This document shows positions 19,221 through 58,720 of a stretch of 64,000 nt of DNA, piece by piece. Numbering within the stretch: position 1 is the stretch's first letter; every line of letters begins with the position of its first letter. Origin of the DNA: Nematostella vectensis (taxonomy: Eukaryota > Cnidaria > Anthozoa > Actiniaria > Edwardsiidae); NCBI RefSeq assembly GCF_932526225.1, contig NC_064044.1:7986801-8050800 (forward strand), in the 5' to 3' direction. The notes beneath the pieces were generated by a model. The model saw only the letters and a list, made by a program, of their open reading frames with translations. It had not been told where the DNA came from and searched no databases. The position numbers and the translations under genes are program-made.

Positions 19221-19970
19221 GTATTCCCGTCTCATTGGAACATCCGTGACGTCACCCATGCAATGCGGGCAAGGTTGCCCACAATACACGCCATGACACT
19301 GTCTGCGAGCTTTTAAATACGACAAAGAAAAGCGCTAAAGAATATTTGATAAAACACTCTGGAAGCAATGACTACCACGACCCCGAGGGTTGAAGAGTGT
19401 TATATACGATATTTTAATGTTTTATATTTTTTCGCATTTTTTGTAGAGCTGCGGAAAACTGGATTACCACAGGAAACCCAAAAATAATGCCAGAAACTAA
19501 GCAGTTGTTTTGCAAATCCTCTTTTAAGAGTGAAACCATTAAAAAATGAAAACCGCCACCTGCTTATTTGCTCAGCTACCACTGATAAGAAGGATGTACA
19601 CATATAACTTGCACATTTTGGGGGACGAGAATCAAATTCTGACAATAATTTTTGGTGATAATCAAATTTTCTGATTCATTTTCGCGCTTCCCCCCCTACA
19701 AAGTATACATTGATCAGTGTGTTCCCCCTTGTTTCCTACTGACTCGTATTCGTAACGTTCCTATATGTCAGGCGCTCAGTTGCTTAATATTTGCGTCCGT
19801 ACAGGTAATTTTGACGAACGTCTCTATATGTCACACGTCCCTATATGTCAGGTAGCGCTACGGATATAACTGCTTTTTCTGGCAAAGTATAATTCAAGAA
19901 AAAAATAAAGCGAAAAAGGTATTGCCCTCATTTTCTAATTATTGACTAATCTCAGATTTTCACATCGTGA
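19221..19970. other. Intergenic, nothing recognised
   Basis: No supported feature. The phrase CTATATGTCA recurs three times between 19760 and 19850, a minor local duplication. Confidence 0.35.
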
Positions 19971-19974
19971 TTGG

Positions 19975-20556
19975 ATTTCTTGCACGCTGGATACGACAAA
20001 AATGGCATTTTCACGATAACCGGAAGCGACAACAATGACTAAAGTCTTCTGTGATTTCACGTCAGAGCTTGGGTCAGCGTGGACTTTGGTTCTCTCCTTT
20101 GCGCGTAAAAATAAAAACCTTGATACGTACTGCAAAAGATCTCTATCACAGAACGACCCAAGAAACGGGGAAAACCCAAACTGGGAAGACTACCGACTCT
20201 CACTTTCTCGAATGCAACACCTTAGGTCCCAGTCTACTCACTGGCGCTTCACCACAGAGTTCCCGGTACAGAACTTCGCCCGGTTATGTCTCGGTTATGT
20301 GTTGAGCTACGACGCTGTCGGGCACCGCAAACAAGTAGAACTCGTCAACATCCGGGGATGTCATCCGGGGATGTCACGGCCCCGTTTTGACAGGTTGACG
20401 GCACATGGCCTCTTCATACTGATAGCACTCTAAAGCTTCTGAGTTCCGTTCGGCTATAGCAGGTTATGTTGCTACCGAGAACAACTTTGGATACTATTGC
20501 CAAACGTACAACCCCGTCTTCCGTGGTACGGCCACACAGGAGAGTACCACATAACT
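19975..20556 (+). pseudogene. Broken copy of a fibrinogen-like domain gene
   Basis: The translation matches the fibrinogen-like domain of the gene at 48826-50110 in order. FCDFTSELGSAWTLVLSFA corresponds to VYCDFTPPNKAWTLIESFA. YRLSLSRMQ corresponds to YRLARQDMQ, followed by STHWRFTTEF. ELVNIRGCH corresponds to TYVNVEGYSC. ENNFGYY and ESTT near the end correspond to ENSWEVFG and STTEYW. Several breaks are visible. The segment reading GYDKNGIFTITGSDNN (about 19996-20035) is one frame off from the following MTKVFCDF. A 13-14 bp direct duplication of CATCCGGGGATGT at about 20350-20378 shifts the frame again. The final block (about 20470-20555) lies in yet another frame and ends in TAA before the usual Trp. 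It looks like a decayed paralogue or last exon, just before the 22 bp satellite. It is unlikely to encode a working protein. Confidence 0.7.
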
Positions 20557-20622
20557 GTAGTTTCGGGCGTATTTGTAGGATCTGGGAGAAGGCCTTATTG
20601 AAGCCACATTTAAAGTAACCTG

Positions 20623-23600
20623 CCACATTTGCAATAAGGTCGTGACTTATCAGTTGTTATAATGGACGGACCATTAAGTGAAGGGATGGGAGGGGTAAGG
20701 AACGAAAAAAATCATACACGTTGAAAAGCCTGGAAAAATGCAAGCCCAAACCAGACAGAAAATGCATGTACGTCTTTGTAATATGGTCGTGCCAAATTTG
20801 TAATAAGGTAGTGCCAAATTTGTAATAAAGTCGTGCCACATTTGTAATAAGGTCGTGCCACATTTGTAATAAGGTCGTGCCACATTTATAATAAGGTCGT
20901 GCCACATTTGTAAGGTCGTGCCATATTTGTAATAAGGTCGTGCCACATTTGTAATAAGGTCGTGCCACATTTATAATAAGGTCGTGTAACATTTGTAAGG
21001 TCGTGCCATATTTGTAATAAGGTCGTACCACATTTGTAATAAGGTCGTGCCACATTTGTAATAAGGTCGTGCCACATTTGTAAGGTCGTGCCATATTTGT
21101 AATAAGGTCGTACCACATTTGTAATAAGGTCGTGCCACATTTGTAATAAGGTCGTACCACATTTGTAATAAGGTCGTGCCACATTTGTAATAAGGTCGTG
21201 CCACATTTGTGAGGTCGTACCACATTTGTAATAAGGTCGTGCCACATTTGTAATAAGGTCGTGCCACATTTGTAAGGTCGTGCCATATTTGAAATAAGGT
21301 CGTGCCACATTTGTAATAAGGTCGTGCCACATTTGTAATAAGGTCGTGCCACATTTTTAATAAGGTCGTGCCACATTTGTAATAAGGTCGTGCCACATTT
21401 GTAATAAGGTCGTGCCATATTTGTAATAAGGTCGTGCCACATTTGTAATAAGGTCGTGCCACATTTGTAATAAGGACGTGCCACATTTGTAATAAGGTCG
21501 TGCCACATTTGTAATAAGGTCGTACCACATTTGTAATAAGGACGTGCCACATTTGTAATAAGGTCGTGCCACATTTGTAATAAGGTCGTTCCATACTTGT
21601 AATAAGGTCGTGCCACATTTGTAATAAGGTCGTGCCATATTTGTAATAAGGTCGTTCCATACTTGTAATAAGGTCGTGCCACATTTGTAATAAGGTCGTG
21701 CCACATTTGTAAGGTCGTGCCATATTTGTAATAAGGTCGTGCCACATTTATAATAAGGTCGTGCCACATTTGTAATAAGGTCATGCCATATTTGTAATAA
21801 GGTCGTGCCACATTTGTAAGGTCGTGCCACATTTGTAAGGTCGTGCCATATTTGTAATAAGGTCGTGCCATATTTGTAAGGTCGTGCCACATTTGTAATA
21901 AGGTCGTACCACATTTGTAATAAGGTCGTGCCATATTTGTAATAAGGTCGTGCCACATTTGTAATAAGGTCGTGCCACATTTGTAATAAGGTCGTGCCAC
22001 ATTTATAATAAGTTCGTGCCACATTTGTAAGGTCGTGCCATATTTGTAATAAGGTCGTGCCACATTTGTAATAAGGTCGTGCCACATTTATAATAAGGTC
22101 GTGTAACATTTGTAAGGTCGTGCCATATTTGTAATAAGGTCGTACCACATTTGTAATAAGGTCGTGCCACATTTGTAATAAGGTCGTGCCACATTTGTAA
22201 GGTCGTGCCATATTTGTAATAAGGTCGTTCCACATTTGTAATAAGGTCGTGCCACATTTGTAATAAGGTCGTACCACATTTGTAATAAGGTCGTGCCACA
22301 TTTGTAATAAGGTCGTACCACATTTGTAATAAGGTCGTGCCATACTTGTAATAAGGTCGTGCCATATTTGTAATACATGGTCATGCCACATTTGTAATAA
22401 GGTCGTGCCACATTTATAATAAGGTCGTGTAACATTTGTGAGGTCGTACCACATTTGTAATAAGGTCGTACCACATTTGTAATAAGGTCGTGCCACATTT
22501 GTAATAAGGTCGTGCCACATTTGTAAGGTCGTGCCACATTTGTAATAAGGTCGTGCCACATTTATAATAAGGTCGTGCCATATTTGAAATAAGGTCGTGC
22601 CATATTTGTAATACATGGTCATGCCACATTTGTAATAAGGTCGTGCCACATTTATAATAAGGTCGTGTAACATTTGTGAGGTCGTACCACATTTGTAATA
22701 AGGTCGTGCCACATTTGTAATAAGGTCGTGCCACATTTGTGAGGTCGTACCACATTTGTAATAAGGTCGTGCCACATTTGTAATAAGGTCGTGCCACATT
22801 TGTAATAAGGTCGTGCCACATTTGTAAGGTCGTGCCATATTTGAAATAAGGTCGTGCCACATTTGTAATAAGGTCGTGCCACATTTGTAATATGGTCGTG
22901 CCACATTTTTAATAAGGTCGTGCCACATTTGTAATAAGGTCGTGCCACATTTGTAAGGTCGTGCCACATTTGTAAGGTCGTGCCATATTTGTAATAAGGT
23001 CGTGCCATATTTGTAAGGTCGTGCCACATTTGTAATAAGGTCGTACCACATTTGTAATAAGGTCGTGCCATATTTGTAATAAGGTCGTGCCACATTTGTA
23101 ATAAGGTCGTGCCATATTTGTAATAAGGTCGTGCCATATTTGTAATAAGGTCGTTCTATACTTGTAATAAGGTCGTGCCACATTTGTAATAAGGTCGTGC
23201 CACATTTGTAAGGTCGTGCCATATTTGTAATAAGGTCGTGCCACATTTATAATAAGGTCGTGCCACATTTGTAATAAGGTCATGCCATATTTGTAATAAG
23301 GTCGTGCCACATTTGTAAGGTCGTGCCATATTTGTAATAAGGTCGTGCCATATTTGTAAGGTCGTGCCACATTTGTAATAAGGTCGTACCACATTTGTAA
23401 TAAGGTCGTGCCATATTTGTAATAAGGTCGTGCCACATTTGTAATAAGGTCGTGCCATATTTGTAATAAGGTCGTGCCATATTTGTAATAAAGTCGTGCC
23501 ATATTTGTAATAAGGTCGTGCCATATTTGTAATAAAGTCGCGCCATATTTGTAAGGTCGTGCCACATTTGTGTAAGGTCGTGCCATATTTGTAATAAGGT

Positions 23601-24955
23601 CGTGCCATATTTGTAATAAGGTTGTGTCATATTTGTAATAAAGTCGTGCCATATTTGTAATAAGGTCGTTCCATACTTGTAATAAGGTCGTGCCACATTT
23701 GTAATAAGGTCGTGCCATATTTGTAATAAGGTCGTGCCACATTTATAATAAGGTCGTGCCACATTTGTAATAAGGTCATGCCATATTTGTAATAAGGTCG
23801 TGCCACATTTGTAAGGTCGTGCCACATTTGTAAGGTCGTGCCATATTTGTAATAAGGTCGTGCCATATTTGTAAGGTCGTGCCACATTTGTAATAAGGTC
23901 GTACCACATTTGTAATAAGGTCGTGCCATATTTGTAATAAGGTCGTGCCACATTTGTAATAAGGTCGTGCCATATTTGTAATAAGGTCGTGCCATATTTG
24001 TAATAAGGTCGTTCTATACTTGTAATAAGGTCGTGCCACATTTGTAATAAGGTCGTGCCACATTTGTAAGGTCGTGCCATATTTGTAATAAGGTCGTGCC
24101 ACATTTATAATAAGGTCGTGCCACATTTGTAATAAGGTCATGCCATATTTGTAATAAGGTCGTGCCACATTTGTAAGGTCGTGCCATATTTGTAATAAGG
24201 TCGTGCCATATTTGTAATAAGGTCGTGCCACATTTGTAATAAGCTAGGCCATATTTGTAATAAGGTCGTGCCACATTTGTAATAAGGTCGTGCCACATTT
24301 GTAATAAGGTCGTACCACATTTGTAATAAGGTCGTGCCATATTTGTAATAAGGTCGTGCCACATTTGTAATAAGGTCGTGCCATATTTGTAATAAGGTCG
24401 TGCCATATTTGTAATAAAGTCGTGCCATATTTGTAATAAGGTCGTGCCATATTTGTAATAAAGTCGCGCCATATTTGTAAGGTCGTGCCATATTTGTAAT
24501 AAGGTCGTGCCATATTTGTAAGGTCGTGCCACATTTGTAATAAGGTCGTACCACATTTGTAATAAGGTCGTGCCATATTTGTAATAAGGTCGTGCCACAT
24601 TTGTAATAAGGTCGTGCCATATTTGTAATAAGGTCGTGCCATATTTGTAATAAGGTCGTTCCATACTTGTAATAAGGTCGTGCCATATTTGTAATAAGGT
24701 CGTGCCATATTTGTAATAAGGTTGTGTCATATTTGTAATAAAGTCGTGCCATATTTGTAATAAGGTCGTGCCACATTTGTAATAAGGTCGTGCCACATTT
24801 GTAATAAGGTCGTGCCACATTTGTAATAAGGTCGTGCCACATTTGTAATAAGGTCGTGCCACATTTGTAATAAGGTCGTGCCATATTTGTAATAAGGTTG
24901 TGTCATATTTGTAATAAAGTCGTGCCATATTTGTAATAAGGTCGTGACACATTTA
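20623..24955. repeat. 22 bp satellite array, about 4.2 kb
   Basis: The main array runs from about 20775 to 24955, with one detached unit at 20623-20645. The basic unit is CCACATTTGTAATAAGGTCG plus TG (22 bp). A frequent 19 bp variant lacks TAA, and CATA versus CACA substitutions are common. No minus-strand reading phase of the consensus contains a stop codon, so very long frames with a 22-residue period (RPYYKCGTTLLQMWHDLITN type) appear in all three phases. These are not considered genes. Marker variants recur at large intervals, which suggests higher-order repeats: TCGTTCTATAC at about 23151 and 24009, and GTTGTGTCAT at about 23621, 24721 and 24896. Confidence 0.97.
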
Positions 24956-24985
24956 TGGGCTGATTCTCTTCTGGCTTTTTAACAA

Positions 24986-25084
24986 AGGGTACCCTGGTCC
25001 CAGAGCCTCGTGCGTCTCTCTATTTAGTGCCCAGCGAACCTCGCTGGCGCTCGAGACGCTCGAGGCTCTGGGACCAGGGGAAAC
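24986..25084. mobile_element. Short palindromic DNA-transposon remnant
   Basis: The left end TACCCTGGTCCCAGAGCCTC and right end GAGGCTCTGGGACCAGGGG are inverted copies ~95 bp apart. The 9 bp AACAAAGGG directly flanks both sides (about 24980-24988 and 25081-25090), consistent with a target-site duplication. The same terminal sequence delimits the larger element at 30468-31362. Confidence 0.65.
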
Positions 25085-25090
25085 AAAGGG

Positions 25091-26070
25091 CCGCTGGTCA
25101 TGTAAAACAAAGCAGAGAGCAATGTATTCCATGTGGGAGGGAGGGGGGCTTAGTATAAGTAATATTATGATCCAGCCAATAGATTAGTTGATTTTGGTGA
25201 CTGCTGTGCATGTTTTCCTGTGAAGCCGCACCTATAAGAGAACAGAGCTTGCTGTATAAAAAGCCATCTATGCTGCTTCAATCCATTCCCCTTCCCCTTT
25301 TGTAATCCTTGATACAACTATTATTGATTATAAAAAGATGTAAATTCTGTATTACTTCATTTTTAACAATTATACTCATTTTGCAATGAGGACTAGAGTG
25401 ATTTAAACTGGCCGTTTTATGGTTGCAAACTTTTTCATGATAGAAATGTAAGCTACGGTATATGTTCTTAACGAACCACGTGCGCAGGCCGTACGGATAC
25501 TCGATTATTTTCTCAATTGTTCTATGGTCCAGGTTCGTGGTACAAAAAAGTGGAAAATTCGAGGTTCCATGAGTTACCATGCCTCAGCGAAAGGTAGGCG
25601 AGAACTCAGTTACCGTTCTTATATCCGCTTGTTAAAATTTAACTTAAAGTGGTAGTTATGTAAATGGTGCCTAGTTAAATTCCAGGCTACGCAGGTTCTC
25701 ATATAGGTTATATTCAAGTGCCCTTGTCGTGCAGACCTTTTTTGTTTTTTGTTTTTTGCTTAATACCGGAAGGTACATAATGTGTTAAAGTTTTCAATTC
25801 TTGTATATAGTAAGTGTTATTAAAACTACATATCTTGTAATTGTATTTTGTGTATTCATCATACACTGGATGAAAAGTAATTTTACGCGCAGGACGAACG
25901 CCGCTCTTTTTTCGTGCCGTTCCAAATGCATCAGAGCTGTTGCAGGCCTCAAAATATTTAGGGCGGTACAGGAAAACCTGTGGGGAGGGGGGGAGGGCAC
26001 AGCCACGTCTGTACTGGTCATTTCCTTATCATTTTTTGAAATATAGGGAGGCGGTCAATTCCTTGTGTAA
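25091..26070. other. Intergenic, nothing recognised
   Basis: No coding exon or RNA gene is seen. A short poly-G stretch near 25980 resembles the other poly-G elements. Confidence 0.4.
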
Positions 26071-26274
26071 TATAAAACATAAATAAGCTTAGTATTGTTT
26101 TGGTAGATAATCCGTTCTTGAGATATTGCAAATTGAAAGACTCTTGATTTGTCTGAAATTGCCCAATTTGGGCGAAATTGCTACTTTTTTTATGATCTAC
26201 GACAACTTTGCTCAATCATATCTCAAGAACGGATCATCTACGAAGGAATACCAAAGCTTATTTTGTTTTATATT
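26071..26274. repeat. Inverted-repeat element (arms ~57 bp)
   Basis: The left arm (26071-26127, containing GTAGATAATCCGTTCTTGAG) and right arm (26218-26274, containing CTCAAGAACGGATCATCTAC) are imperfect reverse complements separated by ~90 bp. It is non-coding and lies about 550 bp upstream of the STT3A start. Confidence 0.65.
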
Positions 26275-26654
26275 TTGCAAGAAACCTCTAGGCAAATTAT
26301 AAACAAAATGTAAGCAAACACAACCTTTCAATTGTAATTTTGTCATTTTCCTGTCGGGACGGGCGCTTTTTGTGCATATATCAAGATATTTATATATTAC
26401 CAGTAATCCATCATCAACGATGCGAGTTTTTTTTTTTTTTTTTTTTTTTAAGGTGCGCAAACATTTTTTGCAATTCAAAGTACTCAATGTATTTTTCACG
26501 ACAAATCAGGATGGATTACAGTTAGCCTTCGTAACAATTTTTTCTAAGGGAAATAGATTTTGAGAAACCGACGGCCCTGCTCGCTTTCACTACGGCCGCC
26601 CAAAGCCTGGACCGAAAGCGCTAAGCTTAAAGATATCCACAGGGGGCCCGTAAA

Positions 26655-26817
26655 GCATCACGTGACGAGTCACAGACCCTCTCTCCGCCATCTTGGAAGT
26701 GGAACAAAAGATCGCGCAACGTGTCGCTCTTGCATTTGCGGCGATCGAGTCTTCTCCGCGCAGCAAATAAAGCTACTTAACCGCCGTCTCCCGGTCTCTT
26801 AGCCTCTGCAAGTCGCC
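26655..26817 (+). promoter_or_regulatory. TATA-less proximal promoter/5' UTR of STT3A
   Basis: A relatively GC-rich stretch directly before the STT3A ATG. It has a CACGTG E-box at 26659-26664 and CCGCCATCTTGG at 26685-26696, the YY1-type site on the minus strand. There is no TATA box. This is a typical housekeeping layout. The transcription start is not determined. Confidence 0.45.
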
Positions 26818-37132
<10,315 letters not shown>

Positions 37133-38485
37133 TAACACATTTTTTTTAAATGTATTCTACTTTAGCAATTGACGCGACTTGCCAGAGAGTTTTGTAAGCA
37201 AAGTCATCTAATAAATAAATATGGTTCACCTTTTAGAATGTGTCTTTCGATCTTAGCACGTTTGCTGGCGCTCTCTTGTACGATTTTATACACTTGTTTT
37301 ATTACAAAAAAAATGCACCCCGAGAATCCATGTGTCCTAATCGATGTTGTCTCTTAGGTATAAAATAAATGAGCAAATAAAAGTTTCAGAAACTTTACCC
37401 ATTTCCATCTTATACTCGTTATACACCTGCATAGTTTTCCCTAGCCTGCTTGCAGGCGGTCCTCGGTGTTATTATCGCGAAAACCCTCTCCGTTCGGTGA
37501 TCGGGCGCCATCTTGTATTTTAAGACGCGTGGTTTCTGGGGGCGAGCGCAAATCCATTACTGTCGAATCCGTTGTATCGCGACCCGCGTTTTCAAAACAC
37601 GATTTGTTTTGGTTTTTTGTTGCGTCTGTAAAACCATTCTGAGCCAGTCTAGCTTTGTGCACTTCCCTGTTATCCTCTGGACGAAAAGCAGACAGTGTCG
37701 CGACAGAAAGCCGGGGAACTGCACTAGGCGAGAGATGGCAAGAACCAATTGGCTTAGAATAATTTGACGGGCGGAACAGAAAATCCCAAAAGACAAAAAC
37801 AAATCGATGTTTTGTAAATGCGGCGTCGTGGTCAATCGTGAAAATATTCAAGCTAGTTACTGGGATTGACTGGAGACTAGACTGAGAGGTTGGTAAGCCT
37901 GTGGTGCGCGCGGTAAACCTGCGTTCTAGTTTGAATAGGATTTCTTGTGACCATATTCTCTCACAGGCTTCCCACCTGCGTCTTTCTCAGTAAAGGATAC
38001 CTAAGGACATTCGAATTAACGCAAATAAACATCTATGAGTCATATTTTCATGCTCTAATTCATGAAATAAACTTAGTTTGGATGTAAATCGTATCCGTTG
38101 TTCTGTTTTTTTTATTCCGAAGAAGCTCAATTTTACGAATTTAGCGATATAAGTTTGTCTCGGATTTTAAGTCGATTCTAAGTATGTCTCATTAACATGG
38201 GTGGCCGGGTGCGAACGCTACCCCTGAAAAATTCATAGTTTACATGTTCATCTGTTTTACTCCAAATAAAATAGGTCGATGCAAAATTGGCCGTGTACGG
38301 AGCGTCTATAGCTCTTTTGTTTTTGGTAGGGAAGACTATCCTGATAATTGCAAGTGTCTCAAGTACTAATAATTTTTTTTTTTTTTTTTTTTTTTGGGGG
38401 GGGGGGGGGGGGGGGAACTCAAGTGACCAAGGGAGGGGGAATGGGCTCCCTTTGTGTGCCTGCGTCTTACCAGCGGAGTCCCCTA
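37133..38485. other. STT3A 3' UTR and STT3A-TRMT11 spacer
   Basis: The STT3A 3' UTR likely ends near 37400, after clustered AATAAA signals. The remainder (37.4-38.4 kb) contains GCGCCATCTTG at about 37506 and a poly-T/poly-G run at 38371-38415, with no supported gene. A 136-codon minus-strand frame at 37441-37851 has no recognisable domain. Confidence 0.5.
37361..37384 (+). terminator. Polyadenylation signals of STT3A
   Basis: Two AATAAA hexamers lie about 230-250 bp after the STT3A stop codon (AAAATAAATGAGCAAATAAA). They are the first good signals downstream of the gene. Confidence 0.55.
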
Positions 38486-38493
38486 AATCCAAG

Positions 38494-56506
<18,013 letters not shown>

Positions 56507-58720
56507 TGGTGAGGAAATTGTGTAGCTGCACAAAACTCGCAAAAGGGGCAGGAGCTACTCAACTCTATAATACAGAAAGCCCACTAGAGTACGCTTATAC
56601 CCTGGGTACCAGAATCTCCAGACTTCTCCGTCAGACTCTCTCCCCAAGCAAGCCACACCAATTAAAGCAGCTAGCCTATGCCCAGACTTGTAGCCTAGAA
56701 GTTCACACCCAGACAGGGATCCCATGGAGCAAGGCTAAGGCCTGTTTTTATTATGAAAACAATTTGATTTTGCATTTAAGACTAACAAAACAATATTCTA
56801 CATGCTATCTATGCGATCTGGAAAACATTTTTAGTTACCATGACGACATACAGTCCATTAGCAGCCGTCAATAGGTCCAGGTATTCATTAGCATCACAGG
56901 TAGATAATCCCCATCCAGGAAACGTCAACCCTCCAATATCGTCACGTAACATTAAAGAATTTCCATCAATTTCTCCTTTGTTATTGTTTATAGTTGAAAA
57001 TACAACGGCTTTTTCCCAAGAAAACTTCAAAATAATCATCCATGGTTAAAATCTGATACTTTATTAATAATATTTGATTGAAAATTTATCAGTTCCTTGC
57101 TTGAATTAGCGGATGCAAATAGATACTATGTGTGACTCGGCATTGAGCGAGGGAGCATAAAATGGCGGCGTGATTGGCCTTCTGTCTCTGTGAGCCGCCA
57201 TTTTGTCATCCAAGCAAAATACCAAGTGCGAAAAGGAATCCATGTCCATCGCCTTATTTGTGGAAATGCAAACTTTAGCTGGTTATTCTGATATTTTGTC
57301 ACATAAATTGTCTTCGGATATTGATAGAAAACAATAACAAAGGTGTGGCTGACTAGGGCTCTTTAAATGTGCAAAAAGTAGCTACAAAAGAGTCTATTAA
57401 CTTGCCGCCTTTTATTTGCAAATTTTTCATTTGTAGATACTGTGGAAAATCGAGAAAATCGTGATCAAGTCGAGCATGATTTTAGCTAGAGGTTTTTACG
57501 TTATTCGTTTGCCCTAATAATAGTATAAAAATAATACTTAATTTTTACATGCAGAGGTTTTTGCGTCACTCGTTTCCTTTGCTCCAAGCATACAAAGCTT
57601 TCTGTGTCGCAAAAGCATGCGAGCGTTGCAATCGTTTGGCAAGTAAACCCAAGTTTGTAGTATAATTCTCGGGAACCCGAAAATATAAGTTGTGGACCAA
57701 TTTGGAATATACACTTTGTGATATAGGTTTTTTTTCTTAGCATAATAAAACGCATTGTGACTAAGCTGAACCGACTATGCTAAATGATATAAGAAACATT
57801 AATCTGTTTTCATTATAAAAGGTGTCAAGGGTATAAAAAAAATCGGCCTCCGGCGTTAATCATATTTTAGTCAGGCGCCATTTTCATTTCAATCTCATTA
57901 GATAAATAAATATTAAAATTTACAGAGGGATATGTTTGACGCCTGATTTTTTTACTATGTGCGCGTATGCACATATAACAAAAATAACGATTTTAGTTGT
58001 GTTTATGTGATTAAAGGTGTTTTATTTCTAAATTTACAAGTATATTTTTTTACAAAAATTTGCGCGCCAGTCTTTGTTTGCAAAACGAAGGCTTCGCAAA
58101 GGTAAGCAAACAAACGATTACATACGTCAAAATTCTTTTATGCTCCAATATAAAGGCTAAAACACTAAGCTCTAAACCTACTTCTAATTTGATATCTATT
58201 TTTCCGAGTTGTAAGAGTCTCATTAGAGTTTAACCCCGAATTAACCCTACTACCTTTTAATTATATCGTAAACATTCAACTTTACCATCGGACCTCGTGG
58301 CCAAGTGGCTTCCAGGCTCATATATAACACCTTTTTGTTTTCACTGAAATGATTCTTCTATCTCATTTTGTGTTTGTTATAGTCGGTGGTTTTATTTGCT
58401 GACTCCATTTCTGTCTCTGGTCTTTATTGGCTCTCGTTTTATTTGAAGGAAAAGACAATAAGATGTGTGTAATTAACTACATAAACATCCATGGGCAGCA
58501 TTGTGCGTGTACTTCTAAACACACCAGAGAAGTGAGTTTTGAGAGCCGTCTCACCACGTAAGCTATATTATGCCATTTATCATTTCAGCTCCTGGAATTG
58601 AGTTAACTATTGTTTGAGCTTACAACAGAGGGCTGTTGAGAATCTTTGTAGCCTAGAAAAACCGGTCTTTGGTGCTACCATTCAGCTTTTCGTCTTTGAC
58701 AACAGACATTGCGTTCCCGC
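56507..58720. other. TRMT11 3' UTR and spacer to GPR158-like gene
   Basis: The TRMT11 3' UTR starts here, but I see no clear AATAAA within ~500 bp. Apart from the repeat at 56965-57195 I see no further feature. GCCGCCATTTTG at about 57192 resembles a YY1-type site. No TATA box stands out before 58721. Confidence 0.4.
56965..57195. repeat. Interspersed repeat copy 3
   Basis: Same family as 28915-29140 and 30285-30465. It contains CTCCTTTGTTATTGTTTATA, TTGAAAATACAACG, TTAGCGGATGCAAATAG and GGGAGCATAAAATGGCGGC. Confidence 0.6.

Noticed and set aside
18645..19325. Phe/Ser-rich plus frame and Lys/Glu-rich minus frame
   Set aside because: Low-complexity pyrimidine tract.
20657..24952. Very long minus-strand open frames (up to ~630 codons) of RPYYKCGTTLLQMWHDLITN type
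   Set aside because: They are produced by a stop-free 22 bp satellite read in all phases; no start context, domain or splice structure, and overlapping frames contradict each other.
37441..37851. 136-codon minus-strand frame between STT3A and TRMT11
   Set aside because: No recognisable domain, no splice partners and ordinary composition for a chance frame.
58709..58720. GPR158-like start at 58709
   Set aside because: That codon is TTG; the first ATG in frame is 58721.
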